Source: Monoraphidium neglectum
Taxonomy: Eukaryota; Chlorophyta; Chlorophyceae; Sphaeropleales; Selenastraceae
Length of the DNA: 10,330 nucleotides
Reading direction: 5' to 3'
NCBI RefSeq assembly: GCF_000611645.1
Contig: NW_014012386.1
Location: forward strand, 1 to 10,330
In this document: piece after piece, positions 1 through 8,252 of the stretch
How positions within the stretch are numbered: position 1 is the stretch's first letter
How the letters are laid out: every line of letters begins with the position of its first letter
Made by a program: the position numbers and the translations under genes
The notes under the pieces: generated by a model
Databases searched by the model: none
What the model saw: only the letters and a program-made list of their open reading frames with translations
What the model was told of the DNA's origin: nothing

Positions 1-20
1 CCCTCCGCCACCCCCCCCAG

Positions 21-2372
21 GCTGATGGGCTTTGGCCACCGCGTGTACAAGACCTACGACCCGCGTTCCCGCATCATGAAGCAGATCTGCGAGCAGGTGC
101 TGGAGCAGACGGGCGCGATGTGAGATCCTCGGAAGTTTGACAGTCGGGGAGATGCGGCTGGACCACGGCGTGAAATTCGGCGCTTTTGGTGGCGTCGGGC
201 TGGGCGGGGTCGGCGAGCGGGGCCCCTTTGTCATCGGACGCTGTATGGCAAGATGTGTCTCGCGCGCGCTCATGGTTGACCGCGGGGAGTGGCTCCAGCT
301 CGTCGGCGCGCCGCGGCTTTTTCTCGTGCCCTGCCATCCACACCCCCCTCTCCCCGGGGGGCTGCAGGCATCCCTTGGCTCACCCGCAGGTTTCTTCTCT
401 CTCTCTTTTCTCTCTGTCCCTCTTCCACATATATACGTGCGCGCACAAACACAAACTTACGCGCATACACACACTCACACACACACATCCACGCTTCACC
501 CCCCCCCCCCCGCAAACCCCAGCAACGACCCTCTGCTGGAGATTGCAATGGAGCTGGAGCAGATCGCGGTGCGGGACGACTACTTTGGTGAGCCGCCGCC
601 ACCGCCGCCGCCATTACAGCCACTGCTCTGCAGACAATCACTGTAATCATCGCAATCCGTTTCCATTTTCTCTCGTCTTTCACATGGGCCTGACGTTTTT
701 TTTACCGCGCGTTTCCAGGGAGGGCGCGTGCTCAGGGGCACAGGAGGCGCCGGCGCTGGCCAAGGCGGCCGGCCAGCCTCGCTCGGCACGCCACGCGGCA
801 CTTGAGACAGGTCAAGAGCTCCAGGCCCTCGCCCGAGCTTGCATCCTCACACATCACCTTGTCACACCTCACATCACATCACCTCTTGTTCTGTTTCATC
901 AGATCGTATCATCTCGCAATTTTGTCATCTCACCCCATGTCATCTCATCACAAACCACCCTGCCTGGTCACAACTCATACCCCCCCCCCCCCGCAGTCAA
1001 GCGCAACCTGTACCCCAACGTCGACTTTTACAGTGGCATTGTGCTGCGCGCGCTGGACATACCCGTCTCCATGTGTGAGCCCCCCCGGCCAGCCCCCAAA
1101 ACAGGGCCTGAGAGACCACACACGGCCCCAAAGGGCAGGGTGCTGACGCCCTGACTTCTCCACAGCCCCTGGAAAACCCGAGCGCCGGGAAGGCTGTCTT
1201 GGCATCAGCAACTCCCCGGCTTTCGTGCCCACGAACATTGTGACAGTTGCACCAAAAACCCACGGTTTCAAAAACCCACGGATCCCGACCCGACACCTCT
1301 TGGAATCCTGCCACACTCCCCAACTCCTGTTGAAGCAACCGGCCCCCCCACCCCTCCAAACAAATACATTCAACTCCCAGACACCGTGATATTTGCGGTG
1401 GCGCGCACCGTGGGGTGGGTGTCCCAGTGGAAGGAGATGGTCTCAGAGGACACCTCCAAGATCACGCGGCCCCGCCAGGTGCGGTTGTTTACAACATTTA
1501 CATGACAGCGTGCGGCACGCAGGATGCTGGGTGGAGTACGATGTAGTGTACCGACGCTGCAGAAACCTCGGGGGCAGGGTGCTTCGTTCCAGGGCCCGGA
1601 CCGCGCGCGAGGCGCCGGCGGGGTCGAGGAGGCCGCCGCCCGCCCGCCTGCCGGCAGCGCGGGGGCGTGCAGGGGACGTGTAACCCGCGCATCCCGCCAT
1701 GCACGCGCATGTGTGCAGCAGGCACATGCACACGCACCTGCAACACGCCCTGACACTTCACCCGCACACTCATCCACACATGCATTCAACTGCACACACA
1801 CACACACACACACACGCCTATCCAGCCTCACCTCCAACTTCATAACCTCACCCCCCCACCGACCCCAGATGTACATGGGTCACTTGGAGCGGCAGTTTGT
1901 GGCGGTTGCGCGGCGCGGCGACGCATCAGTCATCCCCAACAGCTGCGACCTGGACTCGCTGCTGGAGGACACCGCCGTGTGAGTTGTGATCTGAAGATCT
2001 GTGATCTGGGATACCGTGATCTGGGTCACCATGATCTGGTGATCTGGGCTGCCTTGACCGCGGACGCGTCGGGGTCGCCCAGATTGGCGCGTGCGCCTGA
2101 CTGCTGCATCTGCATCACGGCAAGCACAGCCTTCTATAAACGTAATAGAAGACAGCAGCGCTGCAGCTGCTGCCGCTGCTGTTGCTGGCACCCCACACCT
2201 CCTTTAACCGGGCAATCCAGCAGCACTCACTCCCCTCTTATCGGCCCGCATCCTCCTGACACCTTCGCCGGCTGCCGCCGCTGCCACAAATTTTTTTTCG
2301 CCCCCTCGCAGGTATGCGGACGGACCCTACAAGCGGGCCGTCTCCGTCCGCGCCGCGCGCGTTGGCGTCTGA
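21..2372 (+). CDS. Citrate synthase, type II (C-terminal six exons; 5' end outside window)
   Basis: Citrate synthase condenses acetyl-CoA and oxaloacetate to citrate and CoA. I read six exons: 21-119, 523-587, 997-1074, 1381-1478, 1869-1978 and 2312-2372. All introns are GT-AG and all phases agree, giving 169 residues to the TGA at 2370-2372. Exon 1 has GFGHRVYK with the catalytic His (visible residue 6). Exon 3 has [10 protein letters not shown] with the catalytic Asp (residue 64). Exons 4 and 5 have ARTVGW, the ITRPRQ arginines and [10 protein letters not shown], the usual end of the fold. Split codons rebuild conserved residues (GAIND, DYFVKR, SMYTV). The sequence is closest to bacterial and plant glyoxysomal type II enzymes; the N-terminus, which would carry a targeting signal, is not in the window. 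About 45 residues follow the RPRQ motif, more than in E. coli GltA, and the end is not an obvious SKL-type signal. The final exon is the least certain: without that splice the protein stops at 1980-1982. Family identity is near certain. Confidence 0.93.
467..487. repeat. Short (AC)n run in citrate synthase intron 1
   Basis: An interrupted CA dinucleotide run lies in the intron at 120-522. It is followed by a run of 13 C (499-511) a few bases before the acceptor AG at 521-522. No coding role. Confidence 0.8.
840..992. repeat. Degenerate TCAC/ATCA-rich tract ending in a run of 13 C, intron 2
   Basis: The intron at 588-996 holds many imperfect cacatcac, tcatctca and atcatctc words between about 840 and 950, giving a strongly purine-poor top strand. 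It ends in 13 consecutive C (980-992) followed directly by the GCAG acceptor. This looks like simple-sequence drift that also supplies the pyrimidine tract for splicing. Confidence 0.6.
1793..1815. repeat. (CA)n microsatellite in citrate synthase intron 4
   Basis: An uninterrupted CA run of 23 bases lies in the intron at 1479-1868, within a longer CA-rich stretch that starts near 1710. It lies about 55 bases upstream of the acceptor. Confidence 0.9.
1988..2046 (+). repeat. Six copies of GATCTG just inside citrate synthase intron 5
   Basis: GATCTG occurs at 1988, 1996, 2003, 2018, 2033 and 2041, mostly as TGATCTGG with spacings of 7, 8 or 15 bases. The cluster starts 9 bases after the putative donor gtgagt at 1979. 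It resembles a decayed short tandem repeat with a period near 15. Function unknown. Confidence 0.8.
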
Positions 2373-3410
2373 CGCGCTGCCTGGGCTGACCTGGCGCGCC
2401 GCAGCACCCCCGCGACAGGCCTCCGCCTGCCCGGCGGGTCCTCGGCGGCGGCGGCGGCGGCGGCTGCGGAAATGCATCTTGCCCCGCTACGCGACGCCGC
2501 GCCGCGCCGTGGGCATTGCCGGGGCCTCGCGTTGCTGGGACGCCCGGGGGCCGCACCTGCGCGCGGCGAGTCGGGTGAGGGGGCCTGGCTCGCCGAGCGA
2601 CTCGGTCCCTCTTGTGTCTCTGGTGTGACGGGCGCGGCGCTTTCGCACAAATTGTGCGTGTGTAGCGTTGCGGCGCGTGCTTGCAATCCAAACCTATCGG
2701 CGCGCCCCGCCCTGCGGCGCCGCCGTTGTCAAACTTGCACAGCCATCGCCACAAAGCGTTGCGCCGCCGTGTGTGGCTGCTCTGGGGCGGCCAAAACAGC
2801 GGACTGCGGCTCTATTGCATTGCATGGCAGTGGGTGGACAGTTGTGCGTTGATTGATTACAATTGGGTTGCCTGACGCATGATTGCGCTCGCGGTGCAGG
2901 TCGGAGGTTGCTGAGTCAATTGCGTGTCACCCGACCCCTTTTTGTCACCCTCTCTCTCGTTTTCTCTCTCTGTTGTCACCCCTTGCATCCTCATGGCTGG
3001 CAGAGGCCGGCCCACAACTTGGGTGTCAATTTTGGGGTCTCTTGCCTTTCAGAGACATCACGCACCGCCCTGTACCCCCCAAGGCCCCTCACACACTGAC
3101 GGAACCGCCCACATGCGCGCCAGTGTGCTGACTCGGCACTGCCGCCCGCCATCGCCTGTCGCAACAGAACAGCGATTGCCAAGCACGAGGTGGACATCGG
3201 ATGTGGCTTGGCTGCGGGCCCCTTACGCTCTCGGTGTGCCTTGGCATTCACAATTTTGACAGGCGCCCGCTGCAGACCTCTCACCCTTCAGCTGGACTTG
3301 AAGCCTGCAGCCTTGACTGCGCGCAAGGCTACACATACGGCTGCCTGCACATGGCGATCTCAGACCTAGCAATAAGACTTGTGTATAAGTAACTTGTAAC
3401 AGCTAGCTGC
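2373..3410 (+). other. Probable 3' UTR of citrate synthase with TGTAA polyadenylation signal at 3395-3399
   Basis: I see no conserved protein in this kilobase on either strand. Base composition falls from very GC-rich (2373-2800) to more balanced, as in algal 3' UTRs. The first good plus-strand TGTAA is at 3395-3399, within cttgtaacag. TGTAA is the established chlorophyte poly(A) signal, with cleavage usually 10-20 bases further on. A UTR of about 1 kb is long but not unusual for green algae. Inference only: no transcript evidence. Confidence 0.5.
2443..2463. repeat. (CGG)7 trinucleotide repeat
   Basis: Seven exact CGG units lie in the GC-rich stretch just after the citrate synthase stop at 2372, probably in its 3' UTR. 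All six frames here look coding-like only because of base composition. Confidence 0.85.
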
Positions 3411-3460
3411 CTCCATATGTTGCTGTACCTGGGTTGCAGTCGATTGATTTCATGATTTTG

Positions 3461-3548
3461 AAATGCATTTGCTATCCAATGCTATCCATTGCCGCCTGGT
3501 AACCCTCACATATAAGCAAGCCCATACGTCAGGGAAAATGCATTTGCT
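3461..3548. repeat. 13-base direct repeat pair AAATGCATTTGCT
   Basis: The word occurs exactly at 3461-3473 and 3536-3548, 75 bases apart. Its core AAATGCATTT is itself a palindrome. The pair lies in the short spacer between the two opposing TGTAA signals (3395 plus, 3636-3640 minus). A shorter repeat, gctatccaatgctatccatt, follows the first copy. Confidence 0.8.
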
Positions 3549-3635
3549 CATGGCAGACCCCCTCCCTTGGATAGGAAGATCACCAGCCACAGGCAGCCAC
3601 ACCTCAAAAGCAGTTGGGTGCTCACACTCATTCTC

Positions 3636-3640
3636 TTACA
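3636..3640 (-). terminator. Candidate polyadenylation signal (TGTAA on minus strand) for the SOUL gene
   Basis: TTACA on the plus strand is TGTAA on the minus strand. Reading down from the SOUL stop codon at 4506, this is the first such word, which fixes a probable 3' UTR of about 870 bases. A five-base word is weak on its own. Its place opposite the plus-strand signal at 3395 fits a tail-to-tail gene pair. Confidence 0.45.
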
Positions 3641-4505
3641 ATGTACCAGCACACCCTGAGGCACGAAATGCTTTTGGTTTGTTGGAATCTTGACAAACTC
3701 TGGAGCGCGCACGTACCTCTTGTACACCGCATGGCACAACGAAGATATCATCGTGCAAAGCTGGGGGTTGTAGCTGAGCGTTGTCAAAGGCGTGAGCCAC
3801 GCAATTCCCTTCACTTTATCAGCCAGAGCCACCATTAATAGCCCCCAGCTCGAGGCACTGATACAGGCCAAGGTGTCGCCAGAGTGACCCCTGGACCGAT
3901 GGCACACAGCAGCGAATGCGTGGAACGTCGCGGATTGATAAATATCCAGGCGCAAGTAGTTTTCCCCCTCACTGCTATGCATTCACACCACCCACCACCA
4001 GCTGTTGCTGGCGTTGCCTGGCAGCAGCGAGGATTGAGCGTGGCATGGGGGCCGGAGCGTGCATGCGCATCTGGGGCGCGCCCAGGCTGGGGCTGCCCGT
4101 GTTCCCATACTTCAAGCGTATTTGAAACTGCACAAAGCAAACAAAAATCGCTCACAGATTTGATTCCCCTCACAGCAAGTACTACCCTTTGCTGGAAGTT
4201 GACCCAGCTTGCGCACGGCGCTCGAGCGCCATGCGCACAGAAGGTTTGCAATCAGTGGCGAGCGACCAAGCCAATCAAGTGACGCCTTGTGCCATTCAAG
4301 TGACGCTCCATGCCCATTTTGCAAGCTTCATGACAAGAATGAAATTGGGTCGTCTCAATTGGGCGATCCTATTTCGTTCTAGTCTCCTGTAAATCAACAA
4401 CAAGACTTCCCTTGATGTAGATGATGATGCTGACCAAGTTTGGTTTGTTTCCTGCGGTGTTCCCTGCGTCACGTTCCTGCAAGACACCCCGCCCCATCAC
4501 GCCGG
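3641..4505 (-). other. Probable 3' UTR of the SOUL gene; no gene seen
   Basis: The stretch is less GC-rich than the coding parts and has no recognisable protein or RNA gene on either strand. It carries a strong inverted repeat at 4211-4236. A plus-strand TGTAA also occurs at 4388-4392, but no plus-strand coding exon is visible to use it. Confidence 0.45.
4211..4236. repeat. 26-base near-perfect palindrome
   Basis: A perfect 14-base palindrome GGCGCTCGAGCGCC (4217-4230) is flanked by GCGCA on the left and its complement TGCGC on the right. A single mismatched pair (C4216/A4231) separates core and flanks. It would form a very GC-rich hairpin in RNA from either strand. It lies about 275 bases after the SOUL stop codon, inside the presumed 3' UTR. 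Confidence 0.85.
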
Positions 4506-6955
4506 TCACACGCGCCTGCGCCCCGCCGGCACTGGCTTGGCCGCTGGCGGCGCCTTGGCTGCCGGCGCTGCCGCCTTCTCGCCCGGGCTGGCGGCGAACG
4601 AGCCAGCTTTGGGGATCCAGACCTGCGCCGCGTGTTGCGAGTGCATATGTTGTGCCATGCCCGGCGTACTCGTGAATTTGCTGAGGACATGCGTGCACTG
4701 AAGCGTGGCTTCGTTGGACGTGACGCCGACGCCCCCTCACACAACGCTGCCAGCACTTGCCGACAGAAAGGGGGGGGGAGGTGTTGCGCGTCTGCCTCCC
4801 CACTCCCCTCCCTCGACCCAACACCAATGCAAACAGTCACACTCCCCGCACCTCGTTATGTCTGTCGGTCTTTGTTGTCGGCGCGTCGTAGCCGCCATAA
4901 TACCAAGTGCGCGAGTCAAACGGCTCGCTCGCCGCCTTGAGCGCCTTGACCAGCTGGTCACGCTTGGCCGCCGCGATGGAAACGTTGCTGTAGCCGCCGT
5001 ATGAGAGAACGTAGACATCGATGGCGGGCGCGGTGGCGGTGAACACCGACTTGTCTTTGGGGGCTGGCGGGGGGGAGGCCTGGGGGCGGTGCCAGTAGGG
5101 TGAGGTGACGAGGGGCGGCTGAGCGGCTGTGACAGGTGGGGATGGTTGGATGCGCGCGGAGGGTTTGGGGCAGAGCAATCCCTTGATAGACTGGATGACA
5201 TCCCTCTTGCCGCCGGCGATGAGCGAGCTGCTGGTTGCGCTGGTCGAGCTGACTCAACACAGCAGCCCGTTCCGTGCTGTTTGCAACAGCTTTGGATGAT
5301 ACAGCACACCCAGCTAGGCAGGCTTCAGGCTCAACTCTTGGCCTGCATTCGCCTACCTTGCCCTTGGAATCGACGAAAAACGAGACCGTGAAATTGCTGC
5401 CCTCAACCTTGTTGATAACGGGGACAGTCATCTGGATCTGCGATTACGTGTGAGGGCAACACCAGGCTGCATGTATTAGTCCATGATGCAATTGCGCATG
5501 CGTACTGTGTGCGTGCGCGCGCGCGTGTGTGCGTGCGTGCGTGTGTATGTATGTGTGTGTGTATGCTCTGTTGTTTGCATGGGTGCGCGCGTGCACGTGC
5601 GCGCGTGTGTGCGTGCACAGGTGGGGGTATGGCTCTTGTTCAAGCACAGGCTGCAACCTGAGATGCTGAGGCGCTCCAAAGTCTGTATACCACGCCAAGC
5701 CGTGCACGTGCAAGGTCCGGTCCCGAGCGAGAGTGAGCATCTGCACCCCGGCGCACCTGCTGCTGTGCCTTGTTGTTGCCTGAGATGTACGAAAACTGAT
5801 CACCAGTCGGGGGTGAAGCGCAGAGGCGGGGCAGGGCATAGGCAACGTGTGCAGGCGCGGGGAGGGGGCGGGTGGACCGCGTTGGGACACCCAGTTGCAA
5901 GCATACTTGCTCGTGAGGCACCCCCATCCAAAAGACAAGGTCGAGGTCTCGCTGCTTCACGCATTTGGGTGTTGCTGCTGTAAGTGGAAGCCGTAGATTG
6001 CGCAGGCCCGGCGCCCGGCCGGACGCGGCCGGCGTCATCGCCCCACCAGCCGCTGGAAGGAGTCTGACGCGTCGGTGTCAGTGCCAGTGGGGGCCTTTGT
6101 GGAGACGTAGGTAGCTGAGGGGTAAGGGGTGGGGGTGTGGATGCGGCAGCGTTGTAAAATGACGGCGGCCTGTGACGGGTGCGAGGCGGGGTGACCGGCG
6201 CCCCTGAGCGGTGCCGAGCCCCCTGACCACCCTTGCTGTGCACACGCGAGCGTACTGGCGCAGCGTCGCCAGGCTTTGCAAGTGGATAGCATCCACTGTG
6301 TTCCAAGGCCGCCCGCCGCCCACCGCCACAACAGCTTGCTGAGCGTGCCGGCAGCGCCGCTGCTGCCAAAGCACCCAGGAGCCCCTCCCCCCACACGTTT
6401 CCAGGCCACGCTCGCGTGAGCCCCCCGCCCAGCACGCCCAGCACGCCCAGCACGCCCAGCACGCCCAGCACGCCCAGCACGCCCAGCACGCCCAGCATGC
6501 CCAGCACGCCCAGCACGCCCAGCACGCCCAGCACGCCCGCGAACGTACCGGGATCATAGCGGCGCAGCTCGATGTTGCCCCCGATCTTTTTGAGCACTGT
6601 GTACTTGGGGCAGCCAAGGCCCTTGCAGAACGAGGGAGACTGCAGCACACATGGTTATGTCGTATTGAAGGGTCACATATGTCACAATGTAGGCTTTGGG
6701 GTGGTCCCAGCGTCCAGCAGTTGTGAAGCAAAATGGAAAGATGCGGCCTTCCAAAGAAAAAGCGTATGATGTCATGTTGCGGCTGCAAGGCTCATGCAAT
6801 TTTTACGCGCAAATGGGGCCAACATGCTGCTGTGCGGTGTGGGGGGTGGGGCACCCTGGCCCCTTCACCACCGCCGCCCTGCGTCGCACCTCCTGCTTTG
6901 TGCCGCCCTGTGCAGCGGCGACGACCACCAGCAGTGCGGCCACTGCCAGGTACAT
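4506..6955 (-). CDS. SOUL family heme-binding protein with signal peptide, seven exons
   Basis: SOUL/HEBP proteins bind heme and other tetrapyrroles; the ligand here is unknown. Minus-strand exons are 6955-6890, 6639-6549, 6114-6047, 5795-5757, 5437-5357, 5079-4852 and 4622-4506, all GT-AG and in phase, giving 229 residues. Residues 1-17 (MYLAVAALLVVVAAAQG) form a typical signal peptide. Residues 27-35 (CKGLGCPKY) match the two-cysteine start of plant and animal SOUL domains, then NIELRRYDPATYV, the 13-residue micro-exon FSYISGNNKAQQQ, and MTVPVINKV (canonical MTxPV), FTVSFFV, SVFTATAPAIDVYVLSYGGY, WYYGGYDAP and DRHNEVWIPK. The last exon rebuilds NEVW across the splice and adds an Ala/Pro/Lys-rich tail of about 33 residues. 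The start at 6955 has a good context (CCACCATG), but ATG 6973 and a long in-frame upstream extension are possible. Exon 6 could instead begin at 5118, adding 13 residues including PYWHRPQ. The likely destination is secretion or the endomembrane system. Confidence 0.93.
5494..5618. repeat. Alternating purine-pyrimidine tract (GT/GC)n in SOUL intron 4
   Basis: The intron at 5438-5756 contains two blocks of almost unbroken alternation, about 5494-5566 and 5579-5618, made of GTGC, GCGC and GTGT words. A short non-alternating stretch around ctctgttgtttgc separates them. Such sequence is the classic Z-DNA former. On the transcribed strand it reads as (CA/CG)n. Confidence 0.75.
6431..6538. repeat. 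Minisatellite, 12 tandem copies of a 9-base unit, in SOUL intron 2
   Basis: The unit AGCACGCCC (minus strand GGGCGTGCT) is repeated twelve times without gaps. Only unit 8 differs (AGCATGCCC, T at 6498). The array begins 10 bases inside the intron, right after the donor gtacgt at 6548-6543. The unit length is a multiple of three, so the reading frame of the preceding exon passes through it as Gly-Val-Leu repeats. Confidence 0.95.
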
Positions 6956-7234
6956 GGTGGGATAGGTTTGCATAATTGACTCTGTACACTCCACTTCGTG
7001 TACTGGTCGCGCCTTGAACGCTAAAAACTCCAACGGGTGGCTCGGCGTGAATGCGGGTGACGACGGCGACGCGTACTTGTGAAGGCCGCTGATGAGAGCA
7101 TATGCCTCGACGAGTGACAAACTCAACAAAAATTTATTTGAAAGACAGTGGTACAGGTTATGAAAGGATCGCGAGAGCATCCCACCGCGCCCTCCGCACA
7201 CCAGTGCCGCTGATGTGTTGCGCCGGAGTGACAT
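6956..7234 (-). promoter_or_regulatory. 5' flank/leader of the SOUL gene, with an open in-frame upstream extension
   Basis: No stop codon interrupts the frame of the SOUL start codon from 7234 down to 6955, so ATGs at 7234 and 6973 are alternative starts. The translated extension shows no known domain. On the minus strand an AT-rich stretch (about 7122-7143, containing aaataaattttt) lies roughly 175 bases before the chosen start and could be a core promoter element. Promoter and leader cannot be separated without transcript ends. Confidence 0.3.
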
Positions 7235-7423
7235 GGCTCTTCAGAGTCGCCTGCAGACTACGGTATGACAATGACAACGGCAATTCCATTGCTTCGGCTG
7301 CAGGATTAGTCATTGGCAACCATGCTGCATAACGGTGTAGTGATATGCATGTGCGGCACTCTATTCAACCCGTCTGACCCGCACGGTCTTGTGCAGTTAA
7401 CGGCTGTTGCGACGGCTGCGTTG

Positions 7424-7428
7424 TTACA
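7424..7428 (-). terminator. Possible polyadenylation signal (TGTAA, minus strand)
   Basis: TTACA on the plus strand could end a minus-strand transcript coming from 8088 and above. Support is weak: a second TGTAA overlaps the stop codon of the candidate exon at 8088-8092, and that gene itself is uncertain. Confidence 0.2.
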
Positions 7429-7876
7429 GCACGCAGCAGCCACCTGTTTGAGGATTTCAAGTCATGCGTGTGCGTAGGCCGGAGGATGTGGGTGCCTGAG
7501 TTCCTCATTTTATTGGGCGGCATTTAGGCAGGTTGAAAGATACAAGGGTCGTGCTGTGCGCCACCCCCATGGATGCAGGAAGGCGTCTGCAGCAACAGGA
7601 GCACAGCACCCCTGCTTGGTGAAATGCAAGGGCCCAAAATGATGCCACGCTGCCAGCCCAACATAATCATAGATCCCTGCGTGTGTGGGCATGCCCCCAT
7701 CACGTCCCACCCCTCACCCCCGGCACACCTGCAAGCAAAGCAACAGCCATTGCACAAGACCTGCCAGGGGCCAGACCCCAAGCAGTCGTGCAGCGCGTGC
7801 ACACGCCCAGGCCGACCTGGAGTATGCACTTGAATTCCACTTCATAATTGACACCTGTCTAAACAATCAGCAACGG

Positions 7877-7952
<76 letters not shown>

Positions 7953-8087
7953 CGGCCCTGCTGCTTTCTCAAGCTGCCGTGAACGTTGTGAGTGGGCAGT
8001 GCGGGAACAGTGCTGCTTACACCAAGGTGGCACGCAGCAAACAGCCACAAGAACTATGTTGGGGGCCAAAGCATGACAAGCAGCATC
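7429..8087. other. No gene recognised; contains the (TC)n microsatellite
   Basis: Short open frames exist on both strands, but none shows a conserved motif or good exon borders. If the minus-strand candidate exon at 8088-8252 is real, this may be its 3' UTR; otherwise it is intergenic. Confidence 0.4.
7880..7948. repeat. (TC)34 microsatellite
   Basis: A perfect, uninterrupted CT run of 69 bases. Its purity suggests it is young or length-unstable. The length in an assembly may be unreliable. Confidence 0.97.
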
Positions 8088-8252
8088 TTACACAGCAACA
8101 GCATTGTATGTGGGGACGAAAGGTGCGTTGCGGGACACAAGGACATGGTCTTGCATAAGAGACGCAAGGGACAGGTCCGTTTTAGGGGGCAGCTGGCGCA
8201 TGATGCGTTTGGGCGGGCGCAGGGCGTCCGCTGGGCGGGCGCAGGGCGTCCG
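8088..8252 (-). CDS. Candidate terminal exon of an unrecognised minus-strand gene
   Basis: On the minus strand, a ctgcag acceptor at 8253-8254 is followed by 54 open codons and a TAA at 8090-8088. The second half reads as ordinary mixed-composition protein (for example LPPKTDLSLASLMQDHVLVS, then NAPFVPTYNAV), unlike the low-complexity frames around it. A TGTAA overlaps the stop. I do not recognise the family and found no upstream exon that joins convincingly, although the frame stays open up to 8426. The first 14 or so codons come from a duplicated 22-base unit. This may be chance. Confidence 0.25.
   Translation of the reverse strand, partial: RTPCARPADALRPPKRIMRQLPPKTDLSLASLMQDHVLVSRNAPFVPTYNAVAV

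Noticed and set aside
186..1154. 322-codon plus-strand open frame across citrate synthase exons 2 and 3
   Set aside because: It reads the wrong frame of both conserved exons and runs through C-rich introns. It is open only because of composition.
2227..2852. Several long Arg/Ala/Pro-rich open frames on both strands after the citrate synthase stop
   Set aside because: All frames are open in this extremely GC-rich (CGG)n region. None has a known motif or good splice borders.
5800..6648. 282-codon minus-strand open frame with Gly-Val-Leu repeats as a separate gene
   Set aside because: Its first 33 or so codons are SOUL exon 2 and the rest is intron. A consensus donor follows the RRYDP codons and the phase-matched next exon is at 6114. 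It is kept only as an intron-retention observation.
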